A DNA stretch of 64,000 nucleotides from Orthonyx spaldingii (GCA_013397795.1 VZTJ01000300.1:1668861-1732860), one strand, 5' to 3'; shown: positions 50,727-62,177, counted from the first letter of the stretch. Notes: generated by a model from the letters alone, not told the origin. Made by a program: numbers and translations.

Positions 50727-52318
50727 GCAACAAGGGATCCCGCTACCAAAAGGAAAGCCTGCTCCGAGGCAGCTCAGTACAAACCATCACAAGGAACATT
50801 TCAGTGTGAGGGAGCTGAGAGCACAGCACAGACACAGCAGCCATGTGGAAGCAGGTGACAGGAGGGAAGGGATGCAGTGTTTGCAGTCCTCCAGCCCTGC
50901 TGCAGACCTCCTGAGGAAGTGCATGCTTCAGGTTAAATCAGGTCTTAGAGAGACCCTCTAGCAGGCAGTGAACCAGCCAGCAGCAACTCGGTGAAAGGCA
51001 AATCCGCACCCCTGTGGAAATGGCAGAAGACAGATTAATTTAATCCCACGCCTTTCCTTAGAAAAGATAGTAAGAGAGAGTGAGGAGCGAAATTTGTGCA
51101 AATGTACCAGTTTCTTCTTCCTTCTCTGGCAGAGGAAAGGAGGAGCGGATTCCACATACCCACCCCTCCCCTGATCACAGCATTTAGCAGAAGCGGGAGA
51201 ACAGCTTTTCTGCAGATCCTGTGCCTTTGAGGCAGCAGCAGGGCAAGAGTTCAGTTTTACGACTCTTGGCCCCAACAACAATTTACCATTTACAAACTAA
51301 TCCTCCTCTGCTGGAGAGCACAAGGCCTGCTAAAGCTCTCATGTCCACTTCTCTGATTCTCCATTGTCCACAGCGACAGGGAGAAGCTGAAGACCTAATC
51401 GGTGTGTAATTCAATCGCTGTCCAGGCTGTGTCACAGCACAATGCTCTGCTTGTAGTGCCACGGGCTGAGGCAGCCAGCTACTGTTATGCCCCACAGCAG
51501 GTGTGAAGAATGTCACTCGCTCTGACTGTGTGCTGCCCCTCTCTCCAGGTCCACTGCTGACACTCTGCTCACTCACCACTTAAAGGCTGTTTTTCCTACT
51601 GGCAGCAAGATAATTGTCGGCTCTCTGGTGAAAGGGCACTCTCAGTACTTTTGACCCTGAACTGGGAATTCCTGCACAGCATAACACAGGCCTCATACAA
51701 AGTAAACCTCTTTGCTCTCCAGATCCCCAAAACGCGGAGGCCTGCTAATGAGCTCTTTATTTCCTTAGTCTTAATCCAGTAGTTAGTAAATTATTATTTA
51801 CCAAACCAAAGTGTTTCACTCTGTTGTTCCTCACCAGACAGGACACTGGACATTGCCACACATCCTTTAGGAATGGTTTGAATCAACAAGGGTCCTTGCT
51901 ACCTAATTATATTTTAATCAGGAAAAGACAGATGCTTCAAAAAATTCTTATCCATATGTAGGTGGTTAAAAACCTCTGGAATACCAAATTAAATGTGCTG
52001 CCACACTTAAATACAGGCCATGCTGAAAATGGCATTTGGTTTGGTTTTTAGCAAGAATTTACTACTCCACAAAGGTTTGAAAAGATGCACTTTAATTCAT
52101 CGTGAGTGCAAGGAAGCTGAGGAAGAGAAGTGCAGAGGAAGAAGGCAGGGCAGCACCTGCCACTTGGTCAGTGGGTGTGGGTATCACCCAGCCATGCTAT
52201 CAGGCAGATAAGGGGACAGCACAGAACTATTGCTGATACATCCACGGGAGCACGTCAGAGCATGTCACAGAGCTACATCACAGTCGTGTTGCTGTTTCTT
52301 TCCACATAAAATAGTGAC
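50727..52318. other. presumed intron
   Basis: No exon recognised. Confidence 0.45.
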
Positions 52319-52472
52319 CTGTCCAAGGGATGTGAGAACAGAATGAGCACAGAAACACCCTAACACATCTATTTCCCCAATAGCCTTGAGAATTTCATTC
52401 ATGTAGAATTTCTGGTGCTGTTTTTCCAATTCCTTAATTTTCATACAGAAGCAAACCAAATAGCAGGAATAC
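52319..52472 (-). CDS. exon of the unidentified minus-strand gene
   Basis: Acceptor TCCCAGTGTAACTCTTCCATCAG, then 1 base and 51 open codons on the minus strand, including KELEKQHQKFYMNEILKAIG and SVLTSLGQ, then donor CAG/GTCACT (moderate). The leading base G completes the TGG codon begun by exon 54851-55028. Ends on a codon boundary. If not spliced, the frame runs on to a TGA near 52265, so it could instead be a last exon. Confidence 0.55.
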
Positions 52473-52706
52473 CTGATGGAAGAGTTACACTGGGACAGAA
52501 ATTGTACAGGTCTGTACAGCTGCAGTCTTTCATGCAAAAGAATAAACAACTGAAGTCAGCTGCATAACTTGACCAACACAAGAAGCAAACAAACCAAAAT
52601 GGAAACAATTTCCCTGCCACCACATAGGTGATCTTAAATTAATATATTTGGCTGTCTAGACTATTTCTGTGCAATTCTATACATGAATTATGGTTACCAA
52701 TCTTAC

Positions 52707-52750
52707 CTAATCCTGTAAAGGGATGAAATACTTTGTCACACTTGCAAATT
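52707..52750 (-). CDS. possible alternative or poison exon (44 bp)
   Basis: On the minus strand an excellent acceptor (CTTCATCTCCTCACTGCCTTCACAG) and donor (TTAG then GTAAGA) bound 44 bases. One open frame reads ICKCDKVFHPFTGL. If spliced after exon 54851-55028, the joined codon is TGA, a stop. So it is either skipped normally, belongs to another isoform, or is a decoy. Confidence 0.35.
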
Positions 52751-54850
52751 CTGTGAAGGCAGTGAGGAGATGAAGAAAGATGATCCAGCTTCTTACCATT
52801 TGCTACAAAAAAGTTCATAATATTCATTATTCAAAATATGAATTGGACATCTGTATTTACAGTGTTTAACAAGTCTTGCTTAGTGTTGAAGCCAAGCTGC
52901 TCATTTCACCCATACTCATCTACTGTCATCATTGACGGCTGATTTCCAAACATGGCCAGACACCAGTTTTCATGTCAGGGGTCATGAGACATTCTTGCAT
53001 CCTGAATCAGGATTCAGCAATGCCATGTGCCAAGCCTTAGAAACATGCAGAACATTTACAACTAAGCACCTGCGGAAATCCCGTTTCCCGACAAAAAGAG
53101 GCCTCCAATATTCATGTTTTCTCCTGCTCTTAGGCTATGCTGCAATGAAATGTGGCCTGAATAATCCTTTTATAGCTGTACAAGGAACTATCCTTGCTTA
53201 GCATTTACCCCTCCTTACGGAGGTTCAGTGGAAACCTGATTGAGCAATCAGCAAAGATACACAGAATGAAAAGTCTGGCTGATGCTATTGGTAGAAACCA
53301 CGCACAGGACAGGGACACAAAGTGAGGCTATCAGAGAAACTAGAAGGACTCTAGTAACTTTAATGAATACAGCTAAGAGGACAGGACCCTAAGGAGTCAC
53401 ATTAAATTTGGTGTTAATGCCGACAGTGACACATGCAGACACATCCAAAGAGTGCATGCTCCTGGAAAGGGAGGCCAGGAGCACTGTTGCTAACAGCATG
53501 GGAATAATCAGAGAGTGCAGGACTGCACAGGAGCCACTGCTGGGTCAGTGACAGCAGCTGAAGGGGAGTAAGTCGAAGGAATGCTGGAAGGGACTTGGAA
53601 GGGGCTGTTTGTGATGCCAGTGATGGAAAGGACTTTGAACAGCTTATCCTGTGAGACTCCCTGCTCTGCAAGGCATCCCCCACTACTTCTTGCTGCAGGT
53701 CTGAGTTGCCTTTACTCTAAGCTGCCTTCATCCCTTTGAAGGCCATGATTTCCTTACTCCACATCTTTGTCCTGTCCCTATCACTCTAACCATGGGTTGC
53801 TGCTGCTTTCTCTCTGACATGAGCTATCTGTGCCCTCCTTTAAACTGTGACCTCAAATGCCCAACCATCACATCTCCATATATCCCCAGGTCATTCCCTC
53901 TGCCTCCATTTCCCTGGCACTGTTCCCTGTAGCTGTTTCACACCCCAGATTATCTCATCTCTGCTTTTGTTTTCCTTCCTCTGCAAGTGAATGTGAAGGC
54001 TAAGTTACCACATGTAGCAGGTCATTAGCCTGTGCACTGTTCTATGCCCAATCTCACTTTTGTTAGGCCGCTCACTGGACCTTTAAACCAGTAACTACAA
54101 TCAGCCCTGCTGGTCTTTAGTGGTCCCTCAGCCTCTTTTTGGGAACCATAATCCATCATGGTACTGGGCAGGCTCAGTGGGTGCAGAGTGACAGCTGCTG
54201 TTCCCTATTTCCACAAGGAAAGCCAGAACAACTTTTGTCTGCTGGGTATAAAAACCAGGTCTCCATGGCACACTTCCCTTTTCCTTCCTTCCTGCTGATC
54301 AGTCGTTCCTCTGGGTTCTCCAGGGACCTCCCCCTCCTCTTGGCCATGACAGCGTACATTCGAACAGCTGCTCGGGCTGGATGAAGCACCTGCTCTGGGC
54401 AACAGCAGCTGGAGTTCATTTTGGGTCCAAAGGGCCGAGGCCAAGCAGGCTGACCGCATGTGCATTAATCCAGTATCATCACCAACTCCACCAACAACAG
54501 GTGCTCTTTGAAGAGGGAGGGAAGAACTATTTGGGGAGGAATCAGAGCTTTATAAAGGACATTATGGGCCAAGTCCTCAGCTGGTACATGCTCAGTTAAA
54601 GCATGTACCCTCTTGAAGTTATATGAGTAATACTTACATACACAACCAAAAGATTTGGCCCACTCTCAGTGTTGTTTCTCTTCTCTTTTTAGTTTTCCTA
54701 AGGATTTTTAACCTCCTCTACTTGCTCTGCACTAATCTTCCATCAATAAAGAAACTTTCCCGTCCCTTGCTTCAGACCAGGCAGCTGAAAGTCACAAAAT
54801 ACACATCTCAGATCTCACCATCCTCCTCTGCACAGGTAACACAATCTTAC
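52751..54850. other. presumed intron
   Basis: No further exon called. Several good acceptor-like tracts occur (for example ending at 53466 on the minus strand) without partner donors. Confidence 0.45.
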
Positions 54851-55028
54851 CATGCATCCCTCAGTTCTGCTCGAGTCCTGGGGTCCAGATCATGAGCCTG
54901 CAGCAACAGGAACAAGGGTGGTCCCATTCTGTAACAAATGAAACCAAACCCCGTCAAGTTCCATTGAGAGAAGTCTTTCAGCACAGGCATCCTAAGAACT
55001 GCCATGCACATGCTCAAGCCAGTGGTCC
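54851..55028 (-). CDS. exon of the unidentified minus-strand gene
   Basis: Acceptor ATGCTCTGTCTTACAG, then 2 bases, 58 open codons, 2 bases, then donor CATG/GTAAGA on the minus strand. The frame includes MAVLRMPVLKDFSQWNLTGF and ends LLLQAHDLDPRTRAELRDA. The first two bases complete a glycine codon with exon 56562-56621. A second acceptor inside (CATTTGTTACAG) would give a shorter form but breaks the phase. Confidence 0.6.
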
Positions 55029-56561
55029 CTGTAAGACAGAGCATAATTTCAATGTATGACTCCTACAAATGACACAGGAAGAGGAAAAAAAAAAAAACCC
55101 TGTCAGAAACAACTACCAGCCAAACTGTCTCCAAGAGAAGTTTTATTCTGACCTCATTTTGCTGGAGATTTGTTTACCATCCAATACATACAAATCTCTT
55201 TTTTAAGTCCCTCTTAGTGCATTTCTGATCAACACCTGTATTAATGAAAGTCTCTATGTTTTCTTCTTTCCTGAGTCCTGCCATTCTGAGCTCCAGAGGC
55301 CAGTTCTGTAAATCTGGTCTCACTCACTGCCGTTACTCTTGTGCTTCTTCCTAGAGAACCTGGAAGCTCTCTGGAGTCTGAGAGTGGAACTGGATTCACA
55401 GAGATGGTACTGCAGAGCATGGCCAAAAGCACTCTGCCCACACAGGCTGAGTAAGAGCAGGCTTTCCAAATTCCTGTTGATGCGCTATCAGAGGAAAATA
55501 TGACCTTGCTGCAAGTTGCTCATATGAACCAGTCACAGCCTTCATAACTTTGTATTCCAAAATTTATTTTCCTGAACTATGCATCTTTGAATTCTTGACT
55601 TTCCAAGATTCAGATTTAAGTCACCTTTCCCTTGGGACCATGTCTCAGCTGGGGTATATTACAAAGAGGAGCAAAGTGATGAGAGACAGTTGGATGTACA
55701 GAGCTGGTAGTGAGAACAGCACAGGCAGAAAAAACAGTCTCCAATCCATAACGTTTCCTGACATCTCATTTACAAGTATAGACAAATGTAACCTGTACTG
55801 CGTTGGCTTGACCATTTAAATAAAGTCTCTAAGCATTTCCCTTGAAGAACACCACAGTACAGGTTAGACAACTCTTCACCAAGGATGGGACAGACACTCA
55901 ACCACACAGGAACCTCCAGTGCTGGAAATGTATTCTCAGCTGCTGCAGACTCACACATTCCCTTTGAGGCTTTAACCACAGTTCTGAAGTTGGAAAACAC
56001 CAGAGCATGTACAAAAATACACAGAAGGCAACATTGCCCACTTGTGCAGCAGTTTTTTCCACATACATGCCCAAGAGAACCACTTTGCACCCTTAATACT
56101 GAGCAGTTGAGATACCTACACGTTCCTGCCCTTCCCAGCCAAAGCAATAAAAAACTGTAACATCTGACAGCACAGAGCTCTCCCTATCCCCCTGAATCCT
56201 CGCTGCCGCTTGCTGTCACTGGGCACATTTCACGCAGGCCAGCTGCACAGGATTTATTCAACCAATTCTGGAGTATCAAAGCTAACTTTTTTTTTGTCTT
56301 TGCCCCAGGCAGGCACTTGGTATGCAGGATTTAAATCAGAGAACAAAATGTTCTGTGAAATTTGTAAATACTCAGCCCAGTAATTTCTAAATTCTAAAAA
56401 AAACCAAAGGTAGCAACTGGAGTGGTTTAAAAATCAAAAAGTAAAGCATTTCCCTGCATAACTGTGGGTAATGCCACTGTGTCCTAAAGATCAGAATAAA
56501 TAAATTCCCAAGATTACCAATTAATGGTGCTTACTGCTTTAAGTGATACTCTTAGTTTTAC
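55029..56561. other. presumed intron
   Basis: No exon recognised. Minus-strand frames at 55.77-56.15 kb are not protein-like. Confidence 0.45.
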
Positions 56562-56621
56562 CTAATAATTCCAGTGCAATCAGGAGAATGCTCAATTCAA
56601 CAAGAGCTCTGCATAAAGACA
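56562..56621 (-). CDS. exon of the unidentified minus-strand gene
   Basis: Acceptor CTATTTGGTTTTCAATTTTAG, then 2 bases, 19 codons (SLCRALVELSILLIALELL), 1 base, then donor TTAG/GTAAAA on the minus strand. The codons look like an amphipathic or hydrophobic helix. Phases match both neighbours. A nested acceptor (TATGCAG) 13 bases further in would change the phase. Confidence 0.6.
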
Positions 56622-56805
56622 CTAAAATTGAAAACCAAATAGCTTGATCCTTGCAAATTAGCTGAGAAGACTTTGCCTGGGACATACTGCCACAAACTGA
56701 CTACAATCTAACACCTATTGTAATACGATTTTAAAAACATATTTAAAATGGAATTAGGCAGAAGATGATAGGGAAAGAGATACCCCAGGGAATCACAACA
56801 CTTAC

Positions 56806-56982
56806 ACAATGAAGATGGTCTAAAAGAGGTGCTTTGACCAGAATGCAGCAATAAAGGGTCATTTGTGACTGGAACTGGAAGAGGAACTACTTCATTGGAA
56901 TTTAGCATTGCCTTTAATGCCCATGATGTTTGAGTGGAATTATCCATTTCTGCTTTGTCTGATTCACCATCACGGACTCCAT
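56806..56982 (-). CDS. exon of the unidentified minus-strand gene
   Basis: Acceptor AATGCTTGTTTTAAG, then 2 bases, 58 open codons, 1 base, then a strong donor (TTGT then GTAAGTG) on the minus strand. The frame includes DGESDKAEMDNSTQTSWALK and VVPLPVPVTNDPLLLHSG, an acidic/polar then proline-hydrophobic stretch. A stop lies just upstream in the same frame, so the acceptor fixes the exon start. Confidence 0.6.
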
Positions 56983-57539
56983 CTTAAAACAAGCATTTAG
57001 CTAATGAATGTTCACATTAAAAATTTAAATACCTTTTCATATTTTTTTTCTCAAGTAGTTTCACTTAATCTTTGAAATTATTTTTTTACAGAAATTGTGA
57101 AAGGGTTCATTCATTAATTTTTGTTGACTACAGAAGCCAAAACATTTAGAATAATTTCCTCTTCACCTGCAAACATTTCATACTCCTCTTACCACAACTG
57201 TGGCTTTACTTTCTTCTCTCTCAAGCCAAGCAGCAAATGACATCAGTCAAATCAATTAACTCCCAGGAGCACCTGTATTTCAGAACTGGGTGCTCCTGGT
57301 ACCAGCAGGGACTCTATGAACAGTGATTATCAGTAGCATACAGCAGCACGACAATAAATGGTTTCTGGATCTTCATGCCTTGCCCACAGTTTACTTCTGC
57401 TAGCCCAGATATTCTGAGTATGTACAAAGTGCACCTGCTCAAGCTCACCTCAGAAAGGTCTGATGCCCCTCAAGGGTCACCTGGAGCACAAAGTGCACCT
57501 ACTGAAGTTTACACTGCCTGGAAGGCACAGGCTGCATAC

Positions 57540-57624
57540 ACAAAGAAAAAGGTTCTGCCTTTTTCAACACGTCAAGTCTTATTTTCTCATTTGTCCAAGA
57601 GTAAGTACAGATTCTTACCCATAG
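57540..57624 (-). CDS. possible exon of the same gene
   Basis: A strong acceptor (CTATTCTACCTTCCCTTCCACAG), then 28 open codons starting LWVRICTYSWTNEKIRLDVL on the minus strand. The proposed donor (TTTGT/GTATGC) is weak but leaves 1 base, matching the next exon. A strong donor 6 bases into the exon (CTATGG/GTAAGA) is also present and would give an unlikely 6-bp exon. Confidence 0.35.
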
Positions 57625-59156
57625 CTGTGGAAGGGAAGGTAGAATAGAAAGGCAAGTACACAAAAGTATACAAATTATGACAGACTTTAGGCAGTTTGGC
57701 ATTGCACAACTCCCTTATGCAACACATTGCCTGGGGTGAGCCTTGTGTTTTCAGAAATTCCACAGAATCCCCTTAAATATGCTCCAGTGCTGAGGCCCAG
57801 TGGCTTCCACCTGCAATTAGTGACTGGACTTATGATATACCATGGACAGATTACATGGATGAGCCTTACATTTGCTGGCCTATGCTTTTTTAAATGTGAC
57901 CTGAAATAACAATTGCAAAATCTCAGAGGCAGATGAACCCTGCCAATTTATACAAACTTACTCCTAAGCATAGCCTCTTTAGAAAAAGTCAAGAGGGGTA
58001 GTACCAGCCAGTAGCACTTGAACAGTCCACTTCAAACTCAAGTGTATTTATAAGAGCAGAAATGGAGATGGAAGGGTCAATGCCTGCCAGGCTGGAGCTG
58101 ATTCAGCCAGGCTGCCAGTCCTGTGCAGCCACCAGACTGGGAGCATAGACTGCTCCTGGGCTCCAGCTCTCCCTGCTGCCTGTGCCTCTCCCAACCATGG
58201 GCTTCCTGAGAGCTGCCAGAGCCTGGACTCCTACCATGGGGCTGTTAAAGCTGAGTCAGCCCACATAATGATTCTGTAAATACAAGGAAGAAAGACAGCG
58301 GCAGAACAACTCAGTGTAGGTGATCTGCCAACATTTAAAATTGCAGAGAGAGTGATAAGTGCTTAAGAGAAAATAGTGACATATGGCTTCTAGACACGAG
58401 TTAAACAGTGGCCTCAGCTCAGTTTGACCTGCAGCCCCACACATGTAGGCCCTCACACAAACACAGCCACATGCAGCCACACTTGAGACACTACGGGAAA
58501 GCTGAAGGTGTCAAATGCAAACCAGGCTGGGGCAGGACAACAGTCACAGCAAGAGCCTGTTGATGCACTTGAGATGCACTTATAACTTCTAGGCTTGACT
58601 GCACAGCTACCCACAGACCCCAAACCTCCTGCTGGCACAGAGCTTTTCCTGGGGTCCAGAGAAGGGAGAGTGGAGCAAAGGGAGAGGATGAGTCTACCTG
58701 AGCACTGTGGTTGTGCAGCAGTGGGGAAGAGCCCACAGGGAGAGAGAGAGAAGGAAGGGGGGCTGGGGACCAGCAGGAGGGTGAGGGCTGCTGGTACATG
58801 GGCAGGATGTGCCCTGAACACCAAAGCCCCAGGGCAGCTCCTGGCTGAGAAGCAGTGGAGGCTATCTGTCTCCAAACTCTGCTCCTGGAAGGGTCCCATG
58901 GTAGAAAAAAGCATTAATTACAGCTAATCTAATTTAAACAGTGCAGAGAAGAAAATAGCACGGATTAGAAAACCCTCCTATACATGTTCTGTGACACAAG
59001 GTTAAAGATAAGCTTTGCTTGTATTTCAGAAACCCCTACAAGCTTGTCTCCTATGTTGGCTTTAGACACAGCAGAGAGATGCCTGTGGGCACATTCTGTT
59101 TGAAAGACAGATTTCAGTCTGTAAAGTTTCAAAGAATTCTGTATATATCACAATGT
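57625..59156. other. presumed intron
   Basis: 58.45-58.93 kb is GC-rich, with long but unconvincing frames on both strands. An (AG)n run lies at 58740-58752. Confidence 0.45.
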
Positions 59157-59282
59157 TTATGTCATCCAGCATTCAGAAAATTCCTTAAGGAAGAACTTCA
59201 TTGCGAAAGAACAGAGGCAATGAGCCAACTTCTCAGTATCTGTGCCATACAGGCTTGTGCCAAGGAAGCCTATGGAAACAAA
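59157..59282 (-). CDS. possible exon, frame ends in a stop
   Basis: The minus strand after an acceptor (AACTTTTATCTCAGGCAG) reads FVSIGFLGTSLYGTDTEKLA and continues 41 codons to TAA at 59157-59159. It would follow exon 59377-59493 across a 94-base intron, in phase. The donor of that exon is weak and no donor is clear here, so it may be an alternative end of the gene. Confidence 0.3.
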   Translation of the reverse strand, partial: FVSIGFLGTSLYGTDTEKLAHCLCSFAMKFFLKEFSECWMT

Positions 59283-59376
59283 CTGCCTGAGATAAAAGTT
59301 ACAACAAGTAAAAAGTGTCACAACTTTATCAAGCTACTGAAACAATGTGGGAAAACTCAATGAAAGCAAAAAAGAC

Positions 59377-59493
59377 ATGGCTGTTTCCAGTGATGGGAAT
59401 ATCCTCAAACACTTCATCTGGCTTCAAACACTGCAGTAATGGATGTTTGGCAAACACAAAAATATCAATGACAGGATGAAAATCCTTAGGACT
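59377..59493 (-). CDS. exon of the unidentified minus-strand gene (3' boundary uncertain)
   Basis: Acceptor TTGCTTTTCTTTTCTAG, then an open frame from a codon boundary on the minus strand: SPKDFHPVIDIFVFAKHPLL and LKPDEVFEDIPITGNSH. The phase matches the upstream exon exactly. No consensus donor is visible; the end given (CAT/GTCTTT) is one option. Read through, the frame stops 12 codons later at a TGA, so a terminal exon is an alternative. It has no ATG in frame at its start, which is why a start-codon scan misses it. Confidence 0.55.
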
Positions 59494-60373
59494 CTAGAAA
59501 AGAAAAGCAATTGAAAACTAAGATTTGAAGTATCTGAGGTGAGTGCCAACAAAAGGCACTTAAAAATTACTTCCAAAATTAAAAGTTAATCCAAGTATTT
59601 TTCAAACAGGACTTCATTATGGTACCTCATTTTATTTGACTGAATATATGCAAAATATGTGTAGATCTGGTACATTATAGAAATTTTCAGTACCTATAAA
59701 CCCAAAAGACAGGCTTCTGTCTGCTCTGTTTGACACCGACAAGACTGACTTCAAAGGGACTAGGCTTTAGTTTTGAGAAATCCTTTGCTTGTATCACCAA
59801 AACATTTCAGAGCTGATTTCAGAGCACTACAGTAAAATGGACCTTTCAATTTGCTCATTGACAGAGGGACAAAAAGCATTTTCCAGAATGTCTACCTCAC
59901 AGTGCTGTCACAGCACTGCTGCCTCCCCAGTGCCATCTCATGTTTTGCTGATGACCACTTCTACTGAAAGTCAGTTAAAAGAGGTTATTTTGCCATGCTT
60001 ACTTAAGTAGTAACATCCCAAATTTCAGGCTTCTTTTTTAACTTTATGAGTCATACAGTGCAAAAAGGCAACAAAACAACTCAGAAGTCTTGCTGGCTTT
60101 TCCTCTGTGGATAAAGGAAGTAAAAAAGAGTAGGACTAGATAAAACAGTGAGATGAAGCACCTGTTGAGACTAGGAAAGCATAAGAAAAATGGGTTAAGG
60201 GACTTCAAGTCCAATAAAAGCAATCATGAATTCATGAGTGTTCGTATGAATCATTCCTAATTTCCTGCCAGAGAGCTTTGGTTTCACTTAATTACAAAAC
60301 AAATGATTAATGAAGAAGGCCAATTCACAGGCATACATATCGTACATTTATTTGTTTATTACTTTTTCCTCAC

Positions 60374-60477
60374 ACAGCCCTCTGTTTTCATCATAGCTAT
60401 TGATGGGCACTGAATGAGAGAAAAGTCTGGCAGCATTAGATAGACTGTTTGCAAAGCACACGAAAAATCCATCACAG
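60374..60477 (-). CDS. exon of the unidentified minus-strand gene
   Basis: Acceptor GTTTGCTTCTTTCTAG, then 2 bases and 34 open codons (VMDFSCALQTVYLMLPDFSL...), then donor CTGT/GTGAGG on the minus strand. It joins in phase upstream (G plus CT gives an alanine codon) and downstream (codon boundary). Without splicing the frame stops soon after at AAG TAA, which overlaps AATAAA words, so a terminal-exon reading is possible. Confidence 0.55.
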
Positions 60478-60930
60478 CTAGAAAGAAGCAAACAGATGGT
60501 AGCTGGAGAGAAGCAATAGCCACAGCTCTTACTACCTGTGGTGAAAGAATAAACATTATCAACTCCAGATTACAAAGTGCAGCCTAAAAAGTCTAGCTTT
60601 AAAGGAGAGAATCAGGGTAGAAAATGGACAGGTACAACTAAATGTTTGCAAAGTACACTCAGGAGAAAGGATATTTTGAGAGGGTTGCTAAAGCCCACTG
60701 ACACAAACAGTCCTCTCTACTGTACTCTGCCAAAGAATAAATAGGAAAGGGAGTGGGGAGGAGTAGGGAAGGTGTGGGTTTGTGTGCAAGAGAGCTTATT
60801 TTGATGGAATTTTAATTGTAGTTTTATATACCACACCGTGATGGTTTGGCTTCCCACTCCACCATACACTTTCAACACTTTAAAATGTGTTGCACCAAAA
60901 TCATGCCAAATCATAAAAATGAAAAGATAC

Positions 60931-61019
60931 CTTTCATCAAGGCATTTGCCTGTCTCCAACCATATTTACAGATGTCACCAACCCTTTCTGCTATGACCTG
61001 CATTCTTGCAGAATACAAT
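60931..61019 (-). CDS. exon of the unidentified minus-strand gene
   Basis: An excellent acceptor (GTCTTGGTGTCTCTCTCCCAG), then 1 base, 29 open codons, 1 base, then donor GAAAG/GTATCT on the minus strand. The frame includes MQVIAERVGDICKYGWRQAN. The other frames close. No exon that feeds it in phase (ending with 2 bases) was found with confidence. Confidence 0.55.
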
Positions 61020-61119
61020 CTGGGAGAGAGACACCAAGACTTTCCCTTCAGGTGACGGCAGGTAAGAAAAAAACCCAAACCATCTTAAAAGCAACCCTAC
61101 CTGAGAGCAGGCAGCTGCT

Positions 61120-61180
61120 GAGTTGGACTTTGATGATCCTTGTTGATCCCTTCCAACTCGGAATATTCTGTGATTCTGTG
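61120..61180 (+). mobile_element. CR1-like 3' terminal fragment
   Basis: gagttggactttgatgatcc, then ttgttgatcccttccaactc, then attctgtgattctgtg. Confidence 0.85.
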
Positions 61181-61721
61181 CTGAAATGTTGTAACTAAGA
61201 AACTGAACAAAGTGTTTGCTACCCAGGATACTGCATTTCTTGAGGTCACAAGCTTTGGGAGCAGATGATACTTTCCCCAGTCCAGATATAACCAGCATGT
61301 GACATCACCTCATGCTATGCAGCAAGAATCCCTGTATTACTTTGTAATGGAATTTTTCCACAATACAATTGATAACAGTGCAAATGGTGTGTATTTTCTT
61401 TAGTTCTATGAAGCACAAAGCAAAATAAATTGAATGATGTTCTCATAAAAGGAGGGCTTATAGACCACATGGAGATTAAGAAATTCTAGAGTCAGTTTTC
61501 AGATCAGTTCCATAAATCATAGATGGCCTTAAAAAAATGCCCTTATGTCCCAGTTCTCCATCACTGAAATGGGATAACGTAATATTGTTTTCCAAGGCTC
61601 CAAAGTTCACTAATGCAGATACAAGCCTCTATGAGCTGGTATGCTCAAAAATTATCATAATGAATGCCCACTTAACAAAATACAACTACAAACTTTTCCA
61701 TGGGGACACCGGCTAACTTAC

Positions 61722-61756
61722 TTTCTATTGCTATTTCACACTTCAAGTTATTCAGA
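61722..61756 (-). CDS. possible small exon (35 bp)
   Basis: The minus strand has a good acceptor (GACCTCCATTCTTTGGCCAG) and a very strong donor (GAAA then GTAAGT). One open frame: 1 base, LNNLKCEIAIE, 1 base. It does not join directly to 60931 in phase. Confidence 0.3.
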
Positions 61757-62122
61757 CTGGCCAAAGAATGGAGGTCACCAAGTATTTATTTCCATTGGGA
61801 TGTCAATGCATACACACACACAGGCACCACACTTGCTCGTCCTCCTCCTCGGCACTCAAGGGATTATTCTGGAATAATAAAACACTAGCAACTATTTTAC
61901 AGGCCAAAACAAGGCCAGTTGAAATGGAAGGAGCTAAAAGGTAGCTAACAGAGGTACATCTTCCCAGCAGAAGTCCCTAGAGCTACAGTGAAAAAGAGGA
62001 TGCTTACTGAGAACTTCAGAATAAGATCATATGTTGTTCAAGTGTCTTGCCAATATATCGACATTTAATGACTTTGGGCATTTACTTTAGCCTTGCAAAC
62101 ATTACAGTTATACTTTACTCAC

Positions 62123-62177
62123 ATGAAATTTTATCCAAATGCTCAAATGCTGTTTGGGTTTTTTTTCAGCGAAACCT
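62123..62177 (-). CDS. possible exon (55 bp)
   Basis: The minus strand has a moderate acceptor (CATGTTGTAGTTACATCAG) and a strong donor (CAT then GTGAGT). One open frame: 1 base then GFAEKKPKQHLSIWIKFH. It does not fit in phase with 61722 or 60931, so it may be a decoy or a neighbouring exon may be missing. Confidence 0.28.

Larger units (their letters stand above)
37423..61019 (-). other. span of an unidentified multi-exon protein-coding gene
   Basis: This entry groups the minus-strand exons listed below. The case rests on four things. Open segments are bounded by good acceptors and donors. Phases agree across C-free joins 60931/60374/59377 and across 56806/56562/54851/52319. The translations read like one leucine-rich, mostly helical protein. 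The + strand base skew fits minus-strand transcription. I do not recognise the product, and no catalytic motif or signal peptide is visible. Missing or doubtful are the first exons, the joins between 59.4 and 57.0 kb, and the joins between 52.3 and 37.5 kb. Introns are large, up to 11 kb, within the normal range for vertebrates. Confidence 0.6.

Noticed and set aside
53414..53466. Minus-strand acceptor at 53466 that would join exon 54851-55028 in phase
   Set aside because: No usable donor before its stop codon; exon 52319-52472 gives a more complete continuation.
58453..58927. 153-codon minus frame and 110-codon plus frame
   Set aside because: GC-rich, serine/proline-heavy on both strands, no motif and no splice support.
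59019..59363. 114-codon + strand ATG frame
   Set aside because: It lies antisense to the more protein-like minus-strand frames at 59157-59493; probably a shadow.
61012..61061. Possible + strand exon ending at CAG/GTAAGA
   Set aside because: It overlaps the splice-acceptor tract of the better supported minus-strand exon at 60931-61019. The + strand reading looks like a shadow.
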